This document shows positions 7,863-15,206 of a stretch of DNA of 64,000 bases, in pieces (the first letter of the stretch is position 1; each line of letters begins with the position of its first letter). The DNA lies in assembly GCF_014642875.1 (NCBI RefSeq), contig NZ_BMJC01000002.1, positions 992,001 to 1,056,000 on the forward strand, written 5' to 3'. The notes below the pieces were generated by a model. The model was not told the DNA's origin, did not search any database, and worked only from the letters and a program-made list of their open reading frames with translations. A program made the translations under genes and the position numbers. Origin of the DNA: Puia dinghuensis. GTDB lineage: Bacteria; Bacteroidota; Bacteroidia; Chitinophagales; Chitinophagaceae.

Positions 7863-8351
7863 ATGAAAACCTTACTTCTTATACTCGGTCTCGGCCTTTC
7901 GGCCGTTACCGATGCCCAAACGAATAACGCAAAAGCCCTTGTCGATTCACAGGATTATGTCTTCAAGGCATGGCAGGCGATGCCGATGCGCGGGCGGGTC
8001 CGCAACCTTACTTACGATTATGACCTGAAGGTTTCGAAGCAGGCCATCGTCAGCTATCTGCCCTACTATGGGGAAGCATACGTTGCGCCGATAGACCCCA
8101 CCAAGAACGGGCTCGAATTCACCTCGAAAGATTACACCTATACCGTCACTCCCGGAAAGAAAGAGGGCTGGACAGTGATGATCAAGCCAAAAGACTACCC
8201 GGAAGTGCAGCAGATGATCCTCAACATCTCTTCGGCGGGTTATGCTTCGCTGCAAGTCATCAGCACCAACCGGCAGGCCATATCTTTCAGCGGGGCGATC
8301 GTGCCGTCATCCACCACCTCAAAAAAGAAGCCGTCTAAAGATGAAAAGTAG
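7863..8351 (+). CDS. DUF4251 domain periplasmic protein
   Basis: 162 residues from the ATG at 7863, which begins a clear signal peptide (MKTLLLILGLGLSAVTDAQ); the frame is open further upstream but that part is not protein-like. The mature part fits DUF4251, with YDLKVSKQAIVSYLPYYGEAYVAP and KDYTYTVTPGKKEGWTVMIKP. The family is common in Bacteroidota and its function is unknown. A TTATATTTAG stretch about 25 bases upstream may be the promoter. The Lys/Ser-rich tail KKKPSKDEK is probably disordered. Confidence 0.8.
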   Translation: MKTLLLILGLGLSAVTDAQTNNAKALVDSQDYVFKAWQAMPMRGRVRNLTYDYDLKVSKQAIVSYLPYYGEAYVAPIDPTKNGLEFTSKDYTYTVTPGKKEGWTVMIKPKDYPEVQQMILNISSAGYASLQVISTNRQAISFSGAIVPSSTTSKKKPSKDEK

Positions 8352-8373
8352 ACAGCCTCTTTTTTCATCATGT

Positions 8374-8393
8374 CCGGCAAGCAAGCTTGCCGG
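8374..8393. terminator. CCGGCAAG/CTTGCCGG stem-loop between convergent genes
   Basis: A perfect 8-base stem with a CAAG loop sits between the convergent ends of the DUF4251 and SusD genes. There is no clear run of T directly after it on either strand, so termination is plausible from position but not certain. Confidence 0.4.
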
Positions 8394-8424
8394 GGAGAAA
8401 TGAGGCCATACCAGGGCCCCATTG

Positions 8425-9999
8425 CTATTGCAAGATCCACATTTTGCCATTGATGTCGTCGACGCCGCCGTACTGGGTGATGGCCGCCTGGTAGTTCTTG
8501 GCATTCGAGGATTTATCCGCGGAGAGATATTGGTACCGCAGCGCGATGCGGCCGCTGTTACCCGTACCGGGACCGCTCGTAAACGCCGGCACGCCTGTAC
8601 GCCGCCAGGTGAAATAGGGTTCCAGCCCGGAATGGAGATAGAGCGCGATATACCGTTGCTGCAAGATTTGCTTAAGCCCAACGGAGTCGTTGCCGTGATA
8701 CTGGACGGTAGACTGGCTGTAATAGTTGGAAAAATTGACGTTGATGGTGGAAGACACGAAGGGGCCGGAGATGCTGATGCCCAGGGGAAGGGAATACACA
8801 GTCATCGCCCCGCTGATGGGTATCCCATACGACGTCATTGAAGCCTGGATACCTGCCGTATAATAGGCTTCGGCATTGCCCAACGGACCCGAGGCAAGCC
8901 AGCCCCTGTTGATCGCTTCGGCAATATTGAAGCAGATCTCCGGGTAACCGATGATGATGCTCGGTTCGCCCGTGAAGGTGCTGTAATACCGCCAGCGGTT
9001 GATGTAACTGAGCACTCCGCCACCGTTTTGGCTGGAAAGGGTAGCCATGGCTGCCCCGGGGTCACCGCCCTGAAAGGAGGAAAAGGCAGTGGGGCTGCCA
9101 CCGGCCGTGACCAGGCCCGGCGCCGGATCGGTGGTGACGAATACGCGCGGGTCCTGCAACTTCGTCAACAACCCTACATAGGTGCTGGTGCTGTTGTTGA
9201 GTGCTCCGTTGGCAAAGCCGCTCGGGTTCAAGGGGTAGGGATTGGTCGGATAGATCCAGGTGTATTGCAGGTTGTCCTTGCTACCCTGAAAGATGGGATA
9301 CTGCGCCGGGTTACCGACAATGGTGGCAAACTGCTGGGCGACCTGGAGATCGGGATCGCTGGAAACCTTCCTGCTCAAATGCAGGAGGACGCGCAACCGG
9401 AAGCTGTTGACCACCTTCCGCCAGGCCGTAAGGTTATTGCCGAGATAAATATCCCCGGTGAGGCTCTGGTCCCCTTTTGCGACAAGAGCGGCCAGGTCGG
9501 TGTTGGCGCTATCGAGCCATAGGAGAACATTCTTGAAGACGGTCTTCTGGGGATCGTAGGAGGGGGTGAGATTGCCCAGTCCGCCCAGGGCCTGAGTCAG
9601 CGGGATGTCCCCCATCTCCAGGCTCATTTTGGTGAAGAACCAGGCCTTGAAGAATTTCCCCAGCGCTTCGTAAGGGTTGACGGCCGCCAGGCCGGAAGCA
9701 AGGGCTTCCTGTTGCATGTCCACGACACTGGTAAGCGTAGGATAATAGTTGTCCCCCGAACCAAAAGTATACTGGTTGTTGCCGAAGTAGGAGTTGTTCT
9801 GTATCTGGTATTGATTGGTACGGTCTATCTGGCCCCCCGGTGCATCCAGCATCTGGTTGAGGATACCGTTGAACAGCAGGGAAGGTGGTACGCTGGTAGG
9901 TTTGTTATTATTGACATAAAAAGCTTCGAACCGCTTTTTACAACTGGTGGACGCCGCCAGGATCAGGAAGGCTATTATGATCTTTATGCTTAGTCTCAT
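8425..9999 (-). CDS. SusD/RagB-family outer-membrane lipoprotein
   Basis: 524 residues. A signal peptide ends in a lipobox (ILAASTSC), so the protein is anchored at the outer surface. The body matches the SusD-like_2 branch: NNNKPTSVPPSLLFNGILNQM near the start, AWFFTKMSLEMGDIPLTQA around residue 120, and a C-terminal LQQRYIALYLHSGLEPYFTWRRTGVP, the usual SusD ending. It caps the barrel of the SusC partner and binds the imported ligand. Its gene starts 18 bp after susC ends. No enzyme of glycan breakdown is in this operon, so the ligand cannot be inferred and may be a peptide or oligosaccharide. Confidence 0.93.
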   Translation of the reverse strand: MRLSIKIIIAFLILAASTSCKKRFEAFYVNNNKPTSVPPSLLFNGILNQMLDAPGGQIDRTNQYQIQNNSYFGNNQYTFGSGDNYYPTLTSVVDMQQEALASGLAAVNPYEALGKFFKAWFFTKMSLEMGDIPLTQALGGLGNLTPSYDPQKTVFKNVLLWLDSANTDLAALVAKGDQSLTGDIYLGNNLTAWRKVVNSFRLRVLLHLSRKVSSDPDLQVAQQFATIVGNPAQYPIFQGSKDNLQYTWIYPTNPYPLNPSGFANGALNNSTSTYVGLLTKLQDPRVFVTTDPAPGLVTAGGSPTAFSSFQGGDPGAAMATLSSQNGGGVLSYINRWRYYSTFTGEPSIIIGYPEICFNIAEAINRGWLASGPLGNAEAYYTAGIQASMTSYGIPISGAMTVYSLPLGISISGPFVSSTINVNFSNYYSQSTVQYHGNDSVGLKQILQQRYIALYLHSGLEPYFTWRRTGVPAFTSGPGTGNSGRIALRYQYLSADKSSNAKNYQAAITQYGGVDDINGKMWILQ

Positions 10000-10017
10000 A
10001 AGTTTCTTTTGAATGGG

Positions 10018-13000
10018 TTAGAAAACAACGTTGAGGTTAAATCCAAATCGCCGGGTGGTAGGCGTTTGCAGGGAAGAAGTTGCCGTGCTGGCGACCCCAA
10101 TCGCCGGGCTCACGCTGGTGTTGAATTGCTCGACATCAAGACCGCGGTATTTGTTGTTGACGTAGAAATACAACAGATTGCGCCCTACAAGCGATAGGCT
10201 CACCTTGTTGATGAACGACTTTTGCAGCCAGCGGTGCGGCAGGTCGTAGCCGATGACCACTTCCCGAAGCTTTGCAAACGTCTTGGTGACCATCGTCCCT
10301 TCTATCGTGTTGTAATATTGCGTAGCCCAGTTCTGGACGGTGATGGTCGATCTATTGGGGGAGAAAGCGAGTGACTTATAGTTGGTGATATTCCCAAGGT
10401 TGTCATAGTTGATGGCTTGTCCGTTGGTCACCTGTACACCCTGACCTATATAAGATCCCTTCCAGGAAGAGACCCCGGCATTGGCGTCGTCATCCAATCT
10501 CGACTTGCCCAAGGCGCCCTCGGTCGTTGCGATGTTGGCGCCGCCGACCATCGTTTTCAACAGCAGGTAGTCGCTGATCACGCCGCCTACGCTACCGTCA
10601 AACTGGAAGCTGAAATAAAAGCTCTTATAGTTGACCTTATTGTACACCGACCAGGTGTAGTCCGGGTTGACATTACCCAGGAACCGGCTAACAGGGTTGC
10701 GCAACGGCAGGCCACTGGCGTCATAGATGACCTGTCCATCCTGGGTCCTGGCGAAGGCAAGATTGTACAGCCTATCTACACGGTCGCCGACATGGTAGAA
10801 CGTGTTGAAGGTGCTCTGGCCGCCGGGCAGCTCCTTGTATTTCTCCGTATAGGTCGACCAGTTGACGAGCGCTTCCCAGGTGAAGTTCTTTGTGCGCAGC
10901 GGTGTACCGGAGAGGGTGAGTTCGTAACCGTTCTTTTGGGTCTTCAGGCCATTGACATAGTAGGTGGTATAGCCGGTGGCCGGGGAGACCGGGTCGGCCA
11001 ATATCCGGGGACCATCGATATACTGGAAGGCGGTGGCGTTGAATCCCAACCGGTGATCGAGGAAATAGATGTCAAAGCCCTCTTCGTAGTTGACCCGGTT
11101 GAAGGTGCGGATATTGGGATCGAAGATACTCTGGGGTGCAGCCGCTGCCGGACCGTTGTTATAGGGCTTGGATGTCGAGAACACCTGCTGGAGGGAATAA
11201 TCCGGACCGCCATAGGGCGAGAGATAATTCGTTCCGTAGGCCAGGGGATTGTCATAGAGCGTGCCGGCCGTCGATCCGCCATAGGCGGTGATACTGTTGA
11301 AGGGCGCCATGCCGACAGTGGGAGCCGTAGCATCGCCATGCACCGTGGCATAGGAAGCCCTCACCTTCAAAGAAGAGATAACCTTTGGCAAAGTAATATA
11401 ATCGGAGACCACCGATGTTGCCGAAAGACTGGGATAATAATACACATCGTGGTTGATCGGCAGCGCGGAGGATTTGTCTACCCGGCCCGTTGCCGAGAGC
11501 GTGGCATACCGGCCCACGGAGATGTCCGCGGCGGCATAGGCGCTGAGCACTTGCATATCGGAATGGAAATTACTCGATTGCACCGGGTTGAGGGAGTTGC
11601 TGAAGCTGAATATTCCCGGTACGCTTAAGTAATCAGTGGAAGTAAAGCTCGAATTATACGTAAAGGCGCGGAGGCTGCCGCCCGCCAGGCCGGAGAAAGT
11701 GAAGAAGTTATGGACCCTGTAATTATAATTCAGTTGGATGTCGGTGTTATTCTCCCACAGTTCGCGGTGATCTTCCCGGTAGTCGCCTTTCTCCTGCGCG
11801 CGGTTGTAGGGGTGTGCGGAGAACGGCATCTTCTCGCTGCGGAACAGGCTGTAGGTGGTCACCTGCGTACGGCCCGTGACGTTGAGGTGGGAGTTGAACT
11901 TATAGTTGGCGGAGACGTAGCCGTTGATATCGGTCTTATAGTGTCCGCGCAGCCAGGACTCCACCATCATCCAGGGATTGTGATAGTGTACGTGTTCGGG
12001 GAACACGGATCTTATATTCGTCTGGCCCGGCTGCCAGATGCCTTCGATATCGGGGGAGGTTACGTTCCACTCGGCGCCGGTCCAGATCGAGAGATCATAT
12101 ATCAGGCTGCCGGGGCCATAGAGCACATCTGGAATATTGGGCGTATAGGCCCGGTTGAAATTCAGAGAAGCGTTTAGCGTCAGGCGATCGTTAGGCTTAT
12201 AGGAGCCATACATATTGAAATTGGCGATGTCCAGCCCGGTGTTGGGGACGATGCTGTTCTGATGCGACTGGGAGAGGGAGAACCGCAGGTTGTAGTTGTC
12301 CCCTACGGCCGTCAGGGCGACGTTGTTGGTGCTTTGAAAGCCGGCCTGGAGGAAACGCTCCAGGTTGTTCTTACCGTTTACGAAGCCGCGGGCAACATAA
12401 GGGGTCGGAACAATATGGCCCTTATAGGTGAGGTTACCGAAAGTGGTGGTGTAGGTGTTGGTCGCATCGTATGTCCCGTCATACTGGGGCAGCAGCTGAC
12501 CCCGGAATTTCGGTCCCCAAAGCTGATATTGCGCGTCTTGCACGCCGCCACCATAGCCGTCCGCAAAGGCGTACTCGCCGTACATCCCGCCGCCATAGAT
12601 GCTTTGGGTCTTGGGATAGGCGATAAATCCTTTGTCGATGGAGTTGGTGGAGTTGATCTCTACCGTATACCCTTTGTGTTTGCCGCCTTTTTTTGTCGTG
12701 ATGAGGATGGCGCCGTATTGTGCACGGCTGCCATAGAGGGCCGCGGCGGCGGGCCCCTTCAGCACCGAATAGCTTTCGACGTCATCGGGGCTGATGTTCC
12801 AGGTATCTGAGCTGATAGGTACCCCATCGACAACAAAGAGTGTGATCTGGTTGCCCCGCATGAGGATGCTGGGCGTACCCAGCAATTCGGCGGAGGGTCC
12901 GACGGAGAGACCGGCCACCTTCCCGATGAGCCCGGTGACGGGGTTGGCATCCCTTGCTTTTACCAGTTCGTCACCCTTTACTTCCTGCACGGCGTAACCG

Positions 13001-13404
13001 ATCTTCCGGGTATCCTTGCGCACGCCGAGGGCCGTCACCACCACTTCGTTGAGTTCGTTCTTTCTTTCATGCAGACGGATAAGCAGCGTATTCTTTTGTC
13101 CATCCTGTTTTACCACGAATCCTTTGTATACGTCGGATTCATATCCTACAAAAGAAAAGGTGAAATCATATTTTCCGGCGACGGAGAGATGGGAGAAAAC
13201 AAAGACCCCTTTGCTGTCCGTCATCGCTGAATAGTGCTCGTGGGTCATCGTATCCCGGGCGTCGACAGAGACGCCTTCCAGTATCTCTCCTTTCTCACTC
13301 ATCACTGTGCCTGTTACATCCGTTGTACCTTGCTGGGCCATCGACCGGACTGCGAAGAGCAGCAGGAAGAGGCAGAGCAAGGACGGGAGCTTGTGTCTTT
13401 TCAT
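10018..13404 (-). CDS. SusC/RagA-family TonB-linked outer-membrane transporter
   Basis: 1128 residues. A signal peptide (to about residue 23, MAQQ) leads into a carboxypeptidase-regulatory-like domain (DVTGTVMSEKGEILEGVSVDA), then the NEVVVTALG TonB-box region. The plug domain includes GLIGKVAGLSVGPS, LFVVDGVPI and the SusC signature SYSVLKGPAAAALYGSRAQYGAILITTKKG. A long beta-barrel ends in RFGFNLNVVF. It should import a ligand captured by the SusD partner using TonB energy. I see no N-terminal STN domain, which sigma/FecR-signalling transporters usually have, so the signalling link to the upstream regulators needs another route. Confidence 0.95.
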   Translation of the reverse strand: MKRHKLPSLLCLFLLLFAVRSMAQQGTTDVTGTVMSEKGEILEGVSVDARDTMTHEHYSAMTDSKGVFVFSHLSVAGKYDFTFSFVGYESDVYKGFVVKQDGQKNTLLIRLHERKNELNEVVVTALGVRKDTRKIGYAVQEVKGDELVKARDANPVTGLIGKVAGLSVGPSAELLGTPSILMRGNQITLFVVDGVPISSDTWNISPDDVESYSVLKGPAAAALYGSRAQYGAILITTKKGGKHKGYTVEINSTNSIDKGFIAYPKTQSIYGGGMYGEYAFADGYGGGVQDAQYQLWGPKFRGQLLPQYDGTYDATNTYTTTFGNLTYKGHIVPTPYVARGFVNGKNNLERFLQAGFQSTNNVALTAVGDNYNLRFSLSQSHQNSIVPNTGLDIANFNMYGSYKPNDRLTLNASLNFNRAYTPNIPDVLYGPGSLIYDLSIWTGAEWNVTSPDIEGIWQPGQTNIRSVFPEHVHYHNPWMMVESWLRGHYKTDINGYVSANYKFNSHLNVTGRTQVTTYSLFRSEKMPFSAHPYNRAQEKGDYREDHRELWENNTDIQLNYNYRVHNFFTFSGLAGGSLRAFTYNSSFTSTDYLSVPGIFSFSNSLNPVQSSNFHSDMQVLSAYAAADISVGRYATLSATGRVDKSSALPINHDVYYYPSLSATSVVSDYITLPKVISSLKVRASYATVHGDATAPTVGMAPFNSITAYGGSTAGTLYDNPLAYGTNYLSPYGGPDYSLQQVFSTSKPYNNGPAAAAPQSIFDPNIRTFNRVNYEEGFDIYFLDHRLGFNATAFQYIDGPRILADPVSPATGYTTYYVNGLKTQKNGYELTLSGTPLRTKNFTWEALVNWSTYTEKYKELPGGQSTFNTFYHVGDRVDRLYNLAFARTQDGQVIYDASGLPLRNPVSRFLGNVNPDYTWSVYNKVNYKSFYFSFQFDGSVGGVISDYLLLKTMVGGANIATTEGALGKSRLDDDANAGVSSWKGSYIGQGVQVTNGQAINYDNLGNITNYKSLAFSPNRSTITVQNWATQYYNTIEGTMVTKTFAKLREVVIGYDLPHRWLQKSFINKVSLSLVGRNLLYFYVNNKYRGLDVEQFNTSVSPAIGVASTATSSLQTPTTRRFGFNLNVVF

Positions 13405-13496
13405 AGCAGAACTGTTTATAGTTTATCAATTTTTAGGTATGGTTTGCCCGTTCACGCCGTTTGGCATGTTTACCCTGATACGAGGGCCTGGCTTTT

Positions 13497-14465
13497 TTAG
13501 TTAGGGGATACCGATAAAATAAAACCCTGTTTACCGGTGGTGACGGTTAAGCCGTTCATATTCGCTATCACATGCAGTATGGTTGACAATGAATCGGTGG
13601 ATAGTACGGTTCCACTGAAATACATTTTGCTTATCGCAGCCTTGTCGAATCCGATCGGCGTATGGTAGCGTTGTATTAGTCGCGTCATTACGTCGGGTAA
13701 CGGAGTATTGTCGAAGCTGAGCTTTTGCGCTGCCGGGGCAGTTGGCGCCACCGCGAGCGGGCCTGGTGTTGCATCGCCAAAGGTGCTGACAACCGACTGG
13801 TCGTGCATGAGGTTATAGCTTACCTGTTGGCCGGGGGAAAGGATGTACTCTTTTGCTGCGGCCCGGACACTCACTTTCCCCTGGTATAGCCGGACGATGA
13901 CACCCTTTTCGTTTTCCGCGACATTGAAGCGCGTGCCTAATACTGTTGTAGTGGTGGCGCCGGCGCTGACAATGAAGGGTTGGCCAGGGGCTTTTGTGAC
14001 ATCGAAGGCTGCCTGACCATGCAGGGATATCTGCCTGCCACGATAACGGATTATCGCATTTGCATAAAGCGTGATCACCGAACCATCGTCCAGCTTCACC
14101 AGCTGCTTCGATGCTGTCGAATTTGTTCTCACCGTCCAGGCGGTATCCGGTTGCGCCGGCGCCGGTATGGATCGCGCAGCTACTACTGGTTGACGATGAT
14201 CAGTGCGCGGCCGGAGGATGGCAAGGCCTGCTACGATGACCAGCGCGGCCGCAGCAACAGCCACTGTCCAGCGAACAGAATAGCGTCGCGGAAGCACCAC
14301 AGGCTGATCGTGATGGGGCAAAGTCGAGGCCTCTTCCCAGTCAGCGGAGAGATATTTTTTCAACTCCGCCGGGTTTTCCTTCAGGTAGGCCGCCACCGCA
14401 TCGGCTTCGGTGGGAGTGCAAGCATCCTCAAAAAACTTCCTGATCAGCGCTTCCGTAATTTGCAT
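13497..14465 (-). CDS. FecR-family anti-sigma factor
   Basis: 322 residues: a cytoplasmic head (1-60, with FEDACTPTEADAVAAYLKENP), one membrane helix (about 68-84, VAVAAAALVIVAGLAIL), then the periplasmic FecR domain with SVITLYANAIIRYRG, ISLHGQAAFDVTKAPGQPFIV and TTVLGTRFNVAENEKGVIVRL. The C-terminus (about 240-320, LSFDNTPLPDVMTRLIQRY) is DUF4974, which resembles an STN domain. It should hold the ECF sigma factor inactive until the outer-membrane transporter signals. It lies between the sigma gene and susC, 75 and 92 bp away. Confidence 0.93.
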   Translation of the reverse strand: MQITEALIRKFFEDACTPTEADAVAAYLKENPAELKKYLSADWEEASTLPHHDQPVVLPRRYSVRWTVAVAAAALVIVAGLAILRPRTDHRQPVVAARSIPAPAQPDTAWTVRTNSTASKQLVKLDDGSVITLYANAIIRYRGRQISLHGQAAFDVTKAPGQPFIVSAGATTTTVLGTRFNVAENEKGVIVRLYQGKVSVRAAAKEYILSPGQQVSYNLMHDQSVVSTFGDATPGPLAVAPTAPAAQKLSFDNTPLPDVMTRLIQRYHTPIGFDKAAISKMYFSGTVLSTDSLSTILHVIANMNGLTVTTGKQGFILSVSPN

Positions 14466-14506
14466 GTGATTGTTGCGATAATAGTTTTCCGAAATTGAAT
14501 ACGGTG

Positions 14507-14514
14507 CAAAAGTA
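14507..14514 (-). promoter_or_regulatory. TACTTTTG box upstream of fecR
   Basis: On the minus strand TACTTTTG matches the TAnnTTTG -7 consensus and would start a transcript about 35 bases before the FecR start codon. It would let fecR-susC-susD be transcribed apart from the sigma gene, perhaps by the encoded sigma factor. No matching -33 element is obvious. Confidence 0.35.
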
Positions 14515-14542
14515 AATATTCCCCTGTCCGTAACATTTACTT
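14510..14542. repeat. Inverted repeat AAGTAAAT ... ATTTACTT between sigma factor and fecR
   Basis: Perfect 8-base arms are separated by 17 bases. One arm reaches into the sigma factor stop codon and the other overlaps the putative fecR promoter box. The AT-rich arms make a weak hairpin; a protein-binding site is equally possible. Confidence 0.4.
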
Positions 14543-15077
14543 AACCTTGGCTGGCGTCGGGCGCCAAGGTAGTGCGAAGATAGCGGAGGGCTTTTGTAAC
14601 ATGATCTTCCACCGTTTTCTCGGAGATGGATAGTTGGGTGGCGATCTCTTTATTGGTGAAGCCGGAGGACATTTTCATGAGGATGATCCTCTTCCGGGCG
14701 GGGGGCAATCCGCGCACAACCACCTGCAGGTAGTCGGAGCCTTCGAATTCCTTTGCCGGCATCACCAGTAGCGGACCTTCGTCCATTTTATCAACCAGCA
14801 CAGACAACCGCTTTTTCTCGTGCGCCCGGCGGCGTAGATGGTCGACCAGTACGGTTGACGCGATGGTGAATAATTGGGTTTCAATGGAAAAGGAATCGGA
14901 GAGGGTGTGGCGGCTGTTCCAGAGTTTTATAAAGGTCTGCTGGCTGAGCTCGCGGGCGGTATCGTGATTGCCGGCGGTGCGTTTCAAAAAAAAGCGGAAT
15001 AGCTTTTTTTGATACTGATTATGGATGTATGTGAAAGCTGGCGCTTTCCCTTCTTTTATTTCAGTTAGCTCAGCCAT
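14541..15077 (-). CDS. ECF-family RNA polymerase sigma factor (FecI-like)
   Basis: 178 residues. Region 2 spans about 15-85 (LFRFFLKRTAGNHDTARELSQQTFIKLWNSR, TQLFTIASTVLVDHLRRRAH). Region 4 spans about 118-170 with RGLPPARKRIILMKMSSGF and the helix-turn-helix TNKEIATQLSISEKTVEDHV. Its position directly before fecR and a SusC/SusD pair is the standard cell-surface-signalling layout, so it should activate that uptake operon. The ATG at 15077 directly precedes family-like sequence. Confidence 0.93.
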   Translation of the reverse strand: MAELTEIKEGKAPAFTYIHNQYQKKLFRFFLKRTAGNHDTARELSQQTFIKLWNSRHTLSDSFSIETQLFTIASTVLVDHLRRRAHEKKRLSVLVDKMDEGPLLVMPAKEFEGSDYLQVVVRGLPPARKRIILMKMSSGFTNKEIATQLSISEKTVEDHVTKALRYLRTTLAPDASQG

Positions 15078-15172
15078 GGCTGCAAATTGCCAAAAAATGG
15101 TTTACCGGAAAATTATTTTCTTATTAAGTCAGTTGCGGGGATGCGGGATTTCAGGGGAATTGAAATTTTTTA

Positions 15173-15180
15173 TATCTTGC
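15173..15180 (+). promoter_or_regulatory. TATCTTGC box before the DUF5686 gene
   Basis: TATCTTGC, close to the -7 consensus, lies 26 bases upstream of the proposed ATT start at 15207. Its position supports a start near 15207 rather than at the GTG at 15297. Confidence 0.4.
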
Positions 15181-15206
15181 TTCGTTGATCTATAAAATCA
15201 AACCCA

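Noticed and set aside
10417-11628. 403-codon frame antisense to susC
   Set aside because: SusC is unmistakable on the other strand; the antisense text has no domain features.
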